Made by a program: the position numbers and the translations under genes. A stretch of DNA of 64,000 bases, taken from positions 23,171 to 87,170 of the forward strand of contig NZ_RJTM01000035.1 of NCBI RefSeq assembly GCF_003725735.1, in the 5' to 3' direction. The notes beneath the pieces are model-generated. The model was given only the letters and a program-made list of their open reading frames with translations. It ran no database searches and was not told where the DNA came from. The DNA comes from Sinomicrobium pectinilyticum. Lineage in GTDB: Bacteria; Bacteroidota; Bacteroidia; Flavobacteriales; Flavobacteriaceae. Positions 9,276-17,902 of the stretch are shown in pieces; position 1 is the stretch's first letter; every line of letters begins with the position of its first letter.

Positions 9276-9961
9276 TTGTTAGCTCCATGTTTTAACTTGT
9301 CCTTGAAAACTTTTTTAAACTTTTCCAGTTTGGGTTGGATCACATACTGGCAATAAGGTTCCGACTTGTTTTGATTGTAATAATCCTGGTGGTAATCCTT
9401 CGCTTTATAAAAGACCGTAAATGGAGCCACTTCGGTAACAATTGGTTTGTCATAAGCCTTTGCTTCGTTTAGTCTTTTGATGTAGTATTCGGCCTTCTCC
9501 TTTTGTGAGCTGTTGTGATAAAATATTGCCGAACGGTATTGTGTACCTATATCGTTTCCCTGGCGGTTCAACTGGGTGGGGTCGTGCGCCACAAAAAAGG
9601 CTTCGAGCAGTTCGTCAAACGAAATTACCGAAGGGTCATAAATAATATTACAGGCCTCCGCATGACCTGTTTTCCCCGTAGTTACCTGTTTGTAGGATGG
9701 GTTTACCACCGTACCCCCCGTAAACCCGGATATCACTTTTTTAACTCCCTCAAGTTGCTGGAACTGGGTTTCCACACACCAGAAACACCCTGCGGCAAAA
9801 GTAGCCGTGTCCATTTTTACGGCAATCATTTTTTCTTCGGACGGATGGGTTGGTGTCACATTCCTTCCTTTTTCCCATACTGTATATGCCGTAAGTGCAA
9901 AAACGCCTGCAAACAAGGATAAGCCCTTCATTATCTTTACCATATTCTTTCTTGTCATCAT
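9272..9961 (-). CDS. msrA: Peptide-methionine (S)-S-oxide reductase, exported
   Basis: 229 residues. An N-terminal hydrophobic segment (MKGLSLFAGVFALTAYTVW) suggests export, in line with its msrB partner. The catalytic motif AAGCFWCVETQFQQLEGV is near residue 55; it is followed by GFTGGTVVNPSYKQV and HAEACNIIYDP. It reduces the S form of methionine sulfoxide. It is the first gene of an msrA-msrB pair for repair of envelope proteins after oxidation. Confidence 0.95.
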   Translation of the reverse strand: MMTRKNMVKIMKGLSLFAGVFALTAYTVWEKGRNVTPTHPSEEKMIAVKMDTATFAAGCFWCVETQFQQLEGVKKVISGFTGGTVVNPSYKQVTTGKTGHAEACNIIYDPSVISFDELLEAFFVAHDPTQLNRQGNDIGTQYRSAIFYHNSSQKEKAEYYIKRLNEAKAYDKPIVTEVAPFTVFYKAKDYHQDYYNQNKSEPYCQYVIQPKLEKFKKVFKDKLKHGANK

Positions 9962-10220
9962 TGTATTCTTTAATTTTATAGCATATCAAAGATACGCCTA
10001 AAACCACAGTACAGAAAATATAAGAACTTCCCGTCCGGTTGTACATATTTCCCTCTGCATATTTTATGCCATTTTTCTCCTTTTCTCCAGAACACTTTAC
10101 AATACGGTTTCCGGATTAAGGGAATTTTTTACATGCCGGGAGGAAAAATTGCTATTTCCTGCTCTTTTATGCTTTTACACCTTTGTCAGACATAATTTAT
10201 AAATACAAAAAATTAGAGAA

Positions 10221-11531
10221 ATGGTAAAATTCAGAAAATCACATCAATTGCTTACATTGCTATTGCTAAGTGTATTTGCATATTCATGTAGTGACGATGA
10301 CGATAATTCCGGAAAACCGGTTCCCGAAATGGCTACCCTAACCGTAGAAAATGTTCTTGAAGCAAAAACCCTGGTGCAGTCCGGCACTTTTGAGGGGGAT
10401 GGTGCGGGTGCCCCGGTAATCCTTCCGGGAGAATCCGTATCATTTTCATTTTCGGCCGCTAAAGGACAGACTGTTTCCTTTGCTGCCATGTACGGCTGGA
10501 GCAATGACCTTTTCTTTGCCCCTGAAAACCCGGGAATATCCGTTTATGATGACAACGGCGATCCGATAGAAGGCGATGTTTCGGAAGAACTGAAACTTTG
10601 GGATAACGGGAGCAGGGTCAACCAGGTGCCAGGCGCCGATGTCGACCACCCGGGAGAAGCCGAGGCCAAGTCTATCCGTGAAGTAGACGGTACTGACGAC
10701 CAGGGAAATCCCTACCTACCGGCATCCGAACTGGTAAAGGTTTCACTTGTTTACGACGGTGACTCTTATTTTACATTGACTCTCGAAAACATTTCCGGTG
10801 GTACGGCCAATGAAACCCCGGTAAGTCCCGGGGTCTGGGCAGTTTCGTATATCGCGGGCGGAGCGCCCCTGAACCTGGCACCGCTTTATGAAGAAGAGGA
10901 AAGTTCTTATAGCGGACTCACAAAACTTTCGGAAATGGGGGACAATACGGAGATTTTTGATGATGTTAGTGACAACACCGGTATTTTCACACCGCTATCC
11001 CCCATCCTTGTTGTAGTGTATAACGGCATAGACAACCCGATCTTTAAGGAAGGGGAAAACGACCGCGGAGAAGGGCTGGCATTACTGGCCCAAACAGGAA
11101 ATGCCGAAGACCTGGCCGCTGCCTTGAACGGACAAAACGGAATTAAAGCAACATACATACTACCCGATCCGCAAAACACGGTCCTGCTTCCTTCCGTTAA
11201 CGGAACAGCGGGTGGAAAGGTAAGCCAGGAACTGACGCTGGAAGAAGGAGACCACATTGCCATAGCCACCATGTACGGCTTCTCGAACGACTGGTTTTTT
11301 GCTCTCGGGGACGGTGGTATATCTGCTGGTGAAACCGGGGATATCTCTGCTATGGTCAGGTTATACGATAACGGTACGGCTGTCAACCAGTTTCCCGGTG
11401 CGGGTGTAACGCAGATCAATCTGGGTGGTTCCGTTATTCCAGAGGAAAAACCCATACAGGAAGTACCGAATCCCAACAGTTTTACTGCACTGCCTTCATT
11501 GGACCAGGTGGTGAAAATTACACTCAACTAA
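10221..11531 (+). CDS. Lipoprotein with two spondin-N-like repeats
   Basis: 436 residues. The lipobox is FAYSCSDDDD with Cys about 23; the acidic run after the Cys is the Bacteroidota surface-export signal. Two repeats of one unit are visible: FAAMYGWSNDLFFAP ... LWDNGSRVNQVPGAD near residues 93-140, and IATMYGFSNDWFFAL ... LYDNGTAVNQFPGAG near 350-395. The segment between them, SPGVWAVSY ... GLALLAQTGN, is typical of bacterial spondin-N (PF06468-like) proteins. The role is unknown; an adhesive or matrix role is possible. A strong terminator follows. The family assignment is from memory of the motifs, not a search. Confidence 0.7.
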   Translation: MVKFRKSHQLLTLLLLSVFAYSCSDDDDNSGKPVPEMATLTVENVLEAKTLVQSGTFEGDGAGAPVILPGESVSFSFSAAKGQTVSFAAMYGWSNDLFFAPENPGISVYDDNGDPIEGDVSEELKLWDNGSRVNQVPGADVDHPGEAEAKSIREVDGTDDQGNPYLPASELVKVSLVYDGDSYFTLTLENISGGTANETPVSPGVWAVSYIAGGAPLNLAPLYEEEESSYSGLTKLSEMGDNTEIFDDVSDNTGIFTPLSPILVVVYNGIDNPIFKEGENDRGEGLALLAQTGNAEDLAAALNGQNGIKATYILPDPQNTVLLPSVNGTAGGKVSQELTLEEGDHIAIATMYGFSNDWFFALGDGGISAGETGDISAMVRLYDNGTAVNQFPGAGVTQINLGGSVIPEEKPIQEVPNPNSFTALPSLDQVVKITLN

Positions 11532-11546
11532 CTCATTCCGTTTTCA

Positions 11547-11576
11547 AAAGAAGAGGGCCTGTGTGCCCTCTTCTTT
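11547..11576. terminator. Intrinsic terminator after the spondin-like gene
   Basis: Perfect 12-bp stem AAAGAAGAGGGC / GCCCTCTTCTTT with loop CTGTGT, starting 15 bp after the stop codon. Confidence 0.85.
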
Positions 11577-11879
11577 GATTTTAACGGTAATATATCATGG
11601 TCATATTATAGCATACAGGGATAAATCGTATTTTTATAACCGGCTGTTAAAATTCCCGAATACAGATTTACGGTCTGTGTATGCAAAACCTTCCCTGCTA
11701 CCTTCACAAAACATTCCACCGGGATGATGGGCCATTGATTTCCTTGGAGATCAATATACTTAAACAAAGAATATAAATTATATAATCAAAATATATGACA
11801 AACAATAATTTAACAAAAAACAAAATATTCATTTACTCAAAAACCATGAACGAATCAACCCATATAAACACATCATGTT
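11577..11879. other. Intergenic region upstream of the SDR gene
   Basis: About 300 bp, strongly AT-rich toward its right end. No ORF or repeat is recognisable. It probably holds the SDR promoter, but no element with correct spacing could be fixed. Confidence 0.5.
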
Positions 11880-12668
11880 ATGAACTTTAAAACAAAAAAG
11901 ATTTTAATTACCGGGGGGTCCAGCGGAATAGGAAAAGCCATCGTAAAGGATTTGTATGAAAAAGGTGCAACTTCCTTTGCGGTGGTGGGTCGCAGTGCGG
12001 AAAAAATGAAATCCCTTAAAACCGATTTCCCCCGGGCCGATTTCCTCTTTCTTCCCGGCGACGTTGCCAAGACCGGAGATTTAAAACAAATTTCCGCTGC
12101 AGTGGACAAACACTGGGGAAAACTGGATATTCTTATCAATAATGCAGGCGTGGTAAGTGCAGGTCCGCTGGAAGAAACAAGCGATGAAGATATTATCTCG
12201 CAACTGAACATCAATGTAGCGGGACTGATATTGCTCACCAAATACACCTTGCCGTTACTGAGAGAAAGTGAGGAAGCCGCTATTATAAACGTCTCTTCCG
12301 GACTGGGATTGATAGGTATGCCTTTTTATGCCACTTATGCCGCGACCAAAGCTGCGGTTAGCAGGTTTTCCGAAGCTATGCGAAGGGAACTCAACGGTAC
12401 TTCCATACATGTAATGACCGTCTATCCCACAGCAACGGACACACCGATGATGGAAACAGCCGCCACGGGAAATATGGATTCTCCGGAACTCGTAGCGCAA
12501 CTTACCTTAGAAGGGCTTACGGACAAAAAGATCAGGGTGGTTCTTGGCGGAGACCAAAGACTGGAGGACGAAAAAACGAATTTTGAAAAACCGCTTGAAT
12601 TTGACAAGAAAGTAAGTACCCTTTATGATGCCATGCAGAAGCGGGCTGCAAATCACCGATCTATGTAG
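11880..12668 (+). CDS. Short-chain dehydrogenase/reductase
   Basis: 262 residues. Classical SDR: the nucleotide-binding TGGSSGIGKA at residues 11-20, NNAGVV near 90, the catalytic Ser in INVSSGLGLIG, and YAATKAA with the YxxxK pair near residue 155. It oxidises or reduces a hydroxyl/carbonyl group with NAD(P). The substrate is unknown. It resembles fatty-acid or sterol-type SDRs of the DltE group. It is monocistronic, with a bidirectional terminator behind it. Confidence 0.9.
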   Translation: MNFKTKKILITGGSSGIGKAIVKDLYEKGATSFAVVGRSAEKMKSLKTDFPRADFLFLPGDVAKTGDLKQISAAVDKHWGKLDILINNAGVVSAGPLEETSDEDIISQLNINVAGLILLTKYTLPLLRESEEAAIINVSSGLGLIGMPFYATYAATKAAVSRFSEAMRRELNGTSIHVMTVYPTATDTPMMETAATGNMDSPELVAQLTLEGLTDKKIRVVLGGDQRLEDEKTNFEKPLEFDKKVSTLYDAMQKRAANHRSM

Positions 12669-12678
12669 ACATTTTTTC

Positions 12679-12713
12679 ACCCATTGTGTATTTTGTCCAA
12701 ACACACAATGGGT
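12679..12713. terminator. Bidirectional terminator between SDR and YHS genes
   Basis: An 11-bp perfect stem ACCCATTGTGT / ACACAATGGGT with a 13-nt loop lies between convergent genes. T-rich stretches lie on both sides (ATTTTTTC before, AATTTTC after). Confidence 0.85.
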
Positions 12714-12772
12714 AATTTTCTTATTTTCTTTTCGTTAACTCAACTCCTGCCAAGGTGTAAAGAGTTGTTTTA

Positions 12773-13240
12773 TCATTCCTCTCCCTTTACTTTAGGCCAG
12801 TTTTTATCAGCTTCCAAAATGAATTTCGCCCGGTTTGCATCCCATGTCTCCTTGACTTTTCCGTTATAATTAAAGTACAACTTACCATCAATTACAGACC
12901 AGGTGTCTATTTCCACCGGTGCCTTATGCCCCTGTGAAGTTCCGTATGCACAATATCCTCCGTATTGCGGCGCATAGGCTTCCGGGTTTTCTTTAAACCT
13001 GTTCATATTCTCTTTACTGGAAAACAGCCAGGTAGCTCCGTTCCAGTCATAAGAAAACTGTTCCTTTCCCATAACCGGCTCAGACACTTCGAAAAATGCT
13101 ACGGGATCATATCCTTTTATGGCTTTCCCATCCGAAACAAATACTTCCGATGCATCAGACCCCGAAGATCCGGAAAAGATAAAAATACCTGCAATGGCAA
13201 CTACCACTACTATGGCAATACCTAAAATTATTTTTTTCAT
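12773..13240 (-). CDS. YHS domain protein, membrane-anchored
   Basis: 155 residues from the ATG at 13240; upstream in-frame codons give no sensible N-terminus. One N-terminal membrane segment (IILGIAIVVVVAIAGIFIF) is followed by a YHS-type domain: GYDPVAFFEVSEPVMG, FSYDWNGATWLFSSKEN, then APQYGGYCAYG. YHS domains are thought to bind metals such as copper. Outer face of the inner membrane, or exported. It neighbours genes for oxidant defence. Confidence 0.8.
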   Translation of the reverse strand: MKKIILGIAIVVVVAIAGIFIFSGSSGSDASEVFVSDGKAIKGYDPVAFFEVSEPVMGKEQFSYDWNGATWLFSSKENMNRFKENPEAYAPQYGGYCAYGTSQGHKAPVEIDTWSVIDGKLYFNYNGKVKETWDANRAKFILEADKNWPKVKGEE

Positions 13241-13470
13241 TGTAAATTGTTTTAGAAGAACTCCATTTTTACCCGGAAATGCCGTGTATTTCCGGAGCAT
13301 ATGAATATCCGATTGTTTTTAGCAAATTTATTCTCTACCGGGAAACAGGCACATAAAAAAACTTCCCGATGACTTGCCTAAACTTCCCGAAATACATTAT
13401 GTCTGTCCGAAGTTCAGAAAATCAGGGAAGAAAAAGATTAAGCCATTATGGATTTAAAGCCTACATATGA

Positions 13471-14004
13471 CTAATTATTTTTTTTAGTCCTCATAATTGC
13501 CTTGTTGCGGAAAGTGCTTAACAAATATAGACTTACAGCCAATCCAACCAGGTCTTTAAAAAGAAACAAACCCAGGAATGTCATGTATCCCATACCGTTT
13601 ATATTTATTATCGTTTCCGGCGTTGTTATGAGCATGGAACTGGTTATTGTAAACATCATGATAGTAATAAAAGTTCCGATCATACCTACTTTCGGACGGA
13701 ATAATCCGATGAAAATTAAAATAGCCGCAATAATTTCCGTTGCACCAATAATGTCAGACCCACGGTAGGTCCCTAACAATTTAAAATGCCAGCTAATAAA
13801 CGGGCTATTGGTTACCAGGGGTACAATTCCTTCCGCCCCCGGATCTGTCATTTTGTATGCCCCTGCCCATAATAACATAATTATCACAGACCCCATACTT
13901 ACAATAAACGGAAGGTTCAGATCCTCTACAAATTGTGTCTTTCTTATCAAACCAGAACTATTTGCGGTTGTGATCATATCCTTTTGTTGTATTTGATTTT
14001 CCAT
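13471..14004 (-). CDS. RclC/YkgB-like inner membrane protein (DUF417)
   Basis: 177 residues with four predicted membrane helices. The segment AEGIVPLVTNSPFISWHF, then SDIIGATEIIAAILI and a TTPE turn, matches the DUF417 family that includes E. coli RclC of the reactive chlorine response. Function in that response is known genetically but not biochemically. It lies downstream of an AhpD-like gene and a Crp/Fnr regulator on the same strand, which fits an oxidant-stress group. Confidence 0.8.
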   Translation of the reverse strand: MENQIQQKDMITTANSSGLIRKTQFVEDLNLPFIVSMGSVIIMLLWAGAYKMTDPGAEGIVPLVTNSPFISWHFKLLGTYRGSDIIGATEIIAAILIFIGLFRPKVGMIGTFITIMMFTITSSMLITTPETIININGMGYMTFLGLFLFKDLVGLAVSLYLLSTFRNKAIMRTKKNN

Positions 14005-14079
14005 TTTGTAAAGTTTAAGTCAAAAAAGGGAAGAATTGCACCCCGGTTTATTCCGTAGCAATCCTTCCTTGTGTTCCTA

Positions 14080-14631
14080 TTAAATATCTTCTGCCAATGG
14101 AAAGTCTATTTCCACTTCGGTTAAATTGTGAATGTAATTGGTGATGATCTTATCGCCAATGATAATAACAGCGTCAATTAAATTGGCTTCGGTATAACCG
14201 GCAACGAAGAAATTTTCTTTCACTTCTTCAGAGACTTTCCCTTTCCTTTCCACTACTGCAGCAGTGAATTTTGCCAGGCCATCCAGTTTATTGTCAAAAG
14301 CGGCCCGGCCCTCTCTGATTTCAAGAATCTGTTCGTCCGTAAAACCGTGGAGTTTTCCTAAAACCGTATGGGCGGAAAGGCAATATTTACAGTGATTGAT
14401 TTGACTTGTCACCAGATTGATGACCTCTCTTTCTTTTCCCCTAAGCGTACTTTTTCTATTTTGCAACACCAGGTAATCGCCCAAAGCGGTTTCATTTTTA
14501 GCCATATAGGCATAAAGATTAGGAACAAAACCGGCACTTTTTTGTAATTGATCAAAAATAGCCTGGTTCTTCGCAGAAACTTCTGCTCTTGTCGGAATGG
14601 AGAATTCTCCGTTTTTTGCTGTAGTTGTCAT
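14080..14631 (-). CDS. AhpD-like peroxidase-related protein (carboxymuconolactone decarboxylase family)
   Basis: 183 residues, all-helical. It carries the redox motif INHCKYCLSAHTVLG near residue 80, that is, Cys-x2-Cys followed by His, as in AhpD-type alkylhydroperoxidases. These reduce peroxides through the Cys pair. It lies 75 bp upstream of the RclC-like gene and downstream of a Crp/Fnr-type regulator on the same strand. Confidence 0.85.
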   Translation of the reverse strand: MTTTAKNGEFSIPTRAEVSAKNQAIFDQLQKSAGFVPNLYAYMAKNETALGDYLVLQNRKSTLRGKEREVINLVTSQINHCKYCLSAHTVLGKLHGFTDEQILEIREGRAAFDNKLDGLAKFTAAVVERKGKVSEEVKENFFVAGYTEANLIDAVIIIGDKIITNYIHNLTEVEIDFPLAEDI

Positions 14632-14757
14632 AACTTTGTTGTTTTTAATTATATTGCCAATATTGACATTACAAAGGTGCTACAGCAAGGGAAGGATTAA
14701 AATGAGGTACCTCAATAAAAACTGTTGATATGGGTCATGGCAAAAGCTTGATATAGA

Positions 14758-15360
14758 TCAACTTTTTTTGTGAACTCTTTTATTTCGTATTCTCGAGAGC
14801 GATTCGGTAGTCATGCCCAGATATGAAGCAAGGGTATATTGAGGGACTCTCTGAGCTATAAGCGGATAATTTTTAATAAATTCTTCATAACGTTCTTCTG
14901 CATTTAAGGTAAGATTTCTAATAATGCGACGTTGCATATAGGCGGTAGAACGTTCTCCCATGATCCGGAAAAAAGTTTCAAACTTCTGGCCGGACTGCTT
15001 CAATTGTTCTTCGGCCCGGTGGTCTATTTGTAATAATACGCTATCCTCCAGTGCCATGACAAACATAGTTGCCGGTTTTTGGTAGATATAACTGTTATAA
15101 TCCGAGATCCACCAATCCTCAATGGCAAACTGTATGGTATTCTCCTGTCCGCCATCGGCCACCGTATAGCCCCTCAGGGCGCCTTTAACCACATAGTTCC
15201 GGTGTGTCGCCACAAAATCGGGTTGAATGATAAATTGTCTTTTTTTTATCTTTTTTACCTGAAAAGCTTCGATAAAAGTCCGTATCTCTGTGTCGGAGAA
15301 AGACACTCGTTTTTGCACATGGGCAATCAACGGCAGGTATTCTTCAGGTATATCGGACAT
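14758..15360 (-). CDS. Crp/Fnr family transcriptional regulator
   Basis: 200 residues from the ATG at 15360; a GTG four codons upstream is the longer alternative. An N-terminal cyclic-nucleotide-binding-like beta barrel is followed by a short C-terminal helix-turn-helix (LASYLGMTTESLSRIRNK). No Cys cluster for an Fe-S centre is present. It is the common Bacteroidota type with an unknown effector. It lies 126 bp upstream of the AhpD-like gene and may control it. Confidence 0.85.
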   Translation of the reverse strand: MSDIPEEYLPLIAHVQKRVSFSDTEIRTFIEAFQVKKIKKRQFIIQPDFVATHRNYVVKGALRGYTVADGGQENTIQFAIEDWWISDYNSYIYQKPATMFVMALEDSVLLQIDHRAEEQLKQSGQKFETFFRIMGERSTAYMQRRIIRNLTLNAEERYEEFIKNYPLIAQRVPQYTLASYLGMTTESLSRIRNKRVHKKS

Positions 15361-15417
15361 CAATTCCAACACATTAAAAATATTTATATTTTCCTAAAAT
15401 AATCATTCTTCCGCACT

Positions 15418-16278
15418 TTATATGCCTACTACCGATGAAGCTTCCGCACTCTTAAATTCGGAAGGGGCAAAAGAAGTTTGTTTTTTAAAGAAGTTGCTGA
15501 AATACGCAGCATCGTCATATCCCAGTTCGTAAGCAATTTCCTTGATGGATTTATCGGTATACATCAGCAGCCGTTTTGCTTCTAGCACAATGCGGTACTG
15601 GATCACGGAGAGGGGAGATTTATTGTTGTACATGGCAAAGAGGTTAGAGAGGGTTTTGGGCGACCTGCACAACTGGTCCGCGTAGAATTTAACCCCGTGT
15701 TCCTTCTTATAATACGTTTCCACCAGTAAATTGAATTTGCGGATAATATCCAGTTTTTCATCGTTCATATCCCCGGCCAGGTATTGCTTTTTGGCCAGCC
15801 TGGTAACAATAATTATGAGACGTTTGAGCAGGACACGAAGCATATCTTCCTGTATAATATCTTTCATTTCAAATTCTTCCTGGAATACCTTCAGCAGGGT
15901 GTTCAGTTTATCCTGCTGCACTTCGTCTATATTCACAAACATCGGTTGAGAAGAACCATAAAACAAAAAGCCCACACACCCTACTTCCCTGTCGTGGTCC
16001 ACGATACAGTAAAATTCCCGGTTAAACTGCCATGCCACCACAGACTCCGGGTCCGAAAAATCAAAGGTCTGATTGATGATCAGGGCCAGGATGCTGTTTT
16101 CGGGAAAATCATATGCAATACCGTCTACAACCACGGTTTGTGATTTTCCGCGATTCCATGCGATGGTCAGAAACCGTTCTTTCCGGTCCCTGCCGTAAAA
16201 CCTGCGATTGAAATTACCTTCACGAAGAATTAACCGGAATTCCGATGCGGTTTTATTATTGCGGCATATCAATGGCAT
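15418..16278 (-). CDS. AraC family transcriptional regulator
   Basis: 286 residues. An N-terminal sensing part lacks a clear cupin motif. A C-terminal AraC domain covers about residues 190-280: FYADQLCRSPKTLSNLFAMY, then DKSIKEIAYELGYDDAAYFS and FFKKQTSFAPSEFK. It reads toward the Crp/Fnr gene, 57 bp away. The effector and targets are unknown; the AhpD/RclC group is the nearest candidate. Confidence 0.88.
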   Translation of the reverse strand: MPLICRNNKTASEFRLILREGNFNRRFYGRDRKERFLTIAWNRGKSQTVVVDGIAYDFPENSILALIINQTFDFSDPESVVAWQFNREFYCIVDHDREVGCVGFLFYGSSQPMFVNIDEVQQDKLNTLLKVFQEEFEMKDIIQEDMLRVLLKRLIIIVTRLAKKQYLAGDMNDEKLDIIRKFNLLVETYYKKEHGVKFYADQLCRSPKTLSNLFAMYNNKSPLSVIQYRIVLEAKRLLMYTDKSIKEIAYELGYDDAAYFSNFFKKQTSFAPSEFKSAEASSVVGI

Positions 16279-16432
16279 AAGAAGCGTCCTGTTTATTTTT
16301 ATAATGGTATACCGGTTAAAAGCGGTAACATGTAAAATTAAGGTTTTTCCCGCAAATATCGTACCATGGGATAAGGTCTTTCAACATATCGGAAAAAATG
16401 CTCTTCTCTTCATCCTCAACCTGAAAAATAAA

Positions 16433-16463
16433 AAAGAGCGAAGAGATTTTTTCCCCGCTCTTT
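16433..16463 (-). terminator. Terminator of the M16 peptidase operon
   Basis: On the minus strand the stem AAAGAGCG / CGCTCTTT with a 15-nt loop is followed by TTTATTTTTC. It lies about 50 bp past the stop of the second M16 gene. Confidence 0.8.
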
Positions 16464-16513
16464 AACTATTACTTAAAAGGAACTTCCGGCAAATACCGGA
16501 AATCCCGTATAAA

Positions 16514-17902
16514 CTATTCTTTCAGACTGCTTTTATCCAGTGTTTCCTCTACCTGGTCTTTGATCTTTTCCTTGTCCCCTACCACAATAAGGGTCATGTC
16601 TTCCGGCCTTATATACTTTTTGGTCATTTCCTGTACCTGTTCGGGGGTAATGGCATAAATGTTCTTTACCTTATCCTTTAGCCAGGATTCCGGGAGTTCA
16701 TGCAAATCGAGGAAATTCAATTGCCCGATGATCCCACCGGGAGTGGAGTTCCGCAAAACAAAAATTCCGGACTCATAATTCTTAATTCCTTCCAGTTCTT
16801 CTTTCGCAGGGGCTTCTTCCTGAAGCCTCACTATTTCCTTCTTGATCTCGGCTATGGAAGGCCCAGTAAACTCGGAGGTTACATCGGCAGCTTCATACCA
16901 GACCCCGGTTTTATACCGGCTATCCAGATTACTGTAAGGAGAATAGGTATATCCCTTGTCTTCCCGGATATTACTGGTTATCCTGGACCCGAAAGAGCCT
17001 CCTAACAGGGAATTGGTTATATCCAGGGCCAGGTAATCCGGGTTGGAGGGGTCTGCAGCAAGTAACCCGTACATGATGGTAGATTGCGGGGCTCCCGGCC
17101 TGTCTATGATCTTTACTGTGTTTTTGGTAACAGCCCTGGCAACAGGATAAGAAACTTCCGGTCCTTCCGTCCATGACGAAAATGCATCTTTTACCGCTTT
17201 TTCCACCGCAGCGGTGTCAAACTTGCCTACTACATAGATCACCGTGCGTTTCGCCCCGAAATTATCCGCATAGAACTTTTTGATATCTTCCGTCGTATAG
17301 GAGTCTATCATTTCGTCCGTAGGATATACCCTGCCATAAGGGTGATCAGGATATACGGAAGCATAAAATTCCTTCGTCACCTGTGCCTGCGGCCTTGACA
17401 TCCGCACACTGAGATTTCTTTTCATGTCGTTTTTCAGGCGGTCCAGCTCCGACTCCGGCCATTTCGGATGCATCAGCACATCCGCCATAGTGGTTATGGC
17501 TTTGGGAGTAAATTCGGAAAGCACATTGGTATTCAGTGTCGTAGCATGACTGGACACGGAAATGTTCAGGTTACCCCCCATAGAGGCCATAGTGTCCGAA
17601 ATTGCCCTGGCATCTTTAGTGATGCTCCCCTCTTCCATCAGGTCACCCACGAGGTCGCTCAGCCATACTTCGTTTTCCTTCTCGTGTATGTTCCCCGTTT
17701 TTACGGTAATGTTTACGGTTGCTTTGGGAATGGCTCCGTAGGGCACCATAACAAGCCGGGCACCGTTTTCCAGGGTAATTTCCTGCTTTTCGGGCAGTTT
17801 AAAGTCTTTAGGTTCTCCTCCCTGCGGCGGTTGTTCCTTTTCCTGGGCAGTTGCGGTAAGTACAAAAGCAGCTAATACAGAATTTAGAATAAGTTTTCTC
17901 AT
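16514..17902 (-). CDS. M16 family peptidase homologue, probably non-catalytic partner
   Basis: 462 residues with a signal peptide (LILNSVLAAFVLTATAQ). The M16 fold is clear (VMVPYGAIPKATVNITVKTG, LTNSLLGGSFGSRI, a C-terminal half with the RxxxY-like region DKGYTYSPYS). The zinc motif HxxEH is missing: the matching position reads LVGDLMEEG. Pairs of one active and one inactive M16 protein are known, as in mitochondrial processing peptidase and the YmxG/SPH2681-type bacterial pairs. It overlaps the upstream active gene by 4 bp. Confidence 0.88.
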   Translation of the reverse strand: MRKLILNSVLAAFVLTATAQEKEQPPQGGEPKDFKLPEKQEITLENGARLVMVPYGAIPKATVNITVKTGNIHEKENEVWLSDLVGDLMEEGSITKDARAISDTMASMGGNLNISVSSHATTLNTNVLSEFTPKAITTMADVLMHPKWPESELDRLKNDMKRNLSVRMSRPQAQVTKEFYASVYPDHPYGRVYPTDEMIDSYTTEDIKKFYADNFGAKRTVIYVVGKFDTAAVEKAVKDAFSSWTEGPEVSYPVARAVTKNTVKIIDRPGAPQSTIMYGLLAADPSNPDYLALDITNSLLGGSFGSRITSNIREDKGYTYSPYSNLDSRYKTGVWYEAADVTSEFTGPSIAEIKKEIVRLQEEAPAKEELEGIKNYESGIFVLRNSTPGGIIGQLNFLDLHELPESWLKDKVKNIYAITPEQVQEMTKKYIRPEDMTLIVVGDKEKIKDQVEETLDKSSLKE

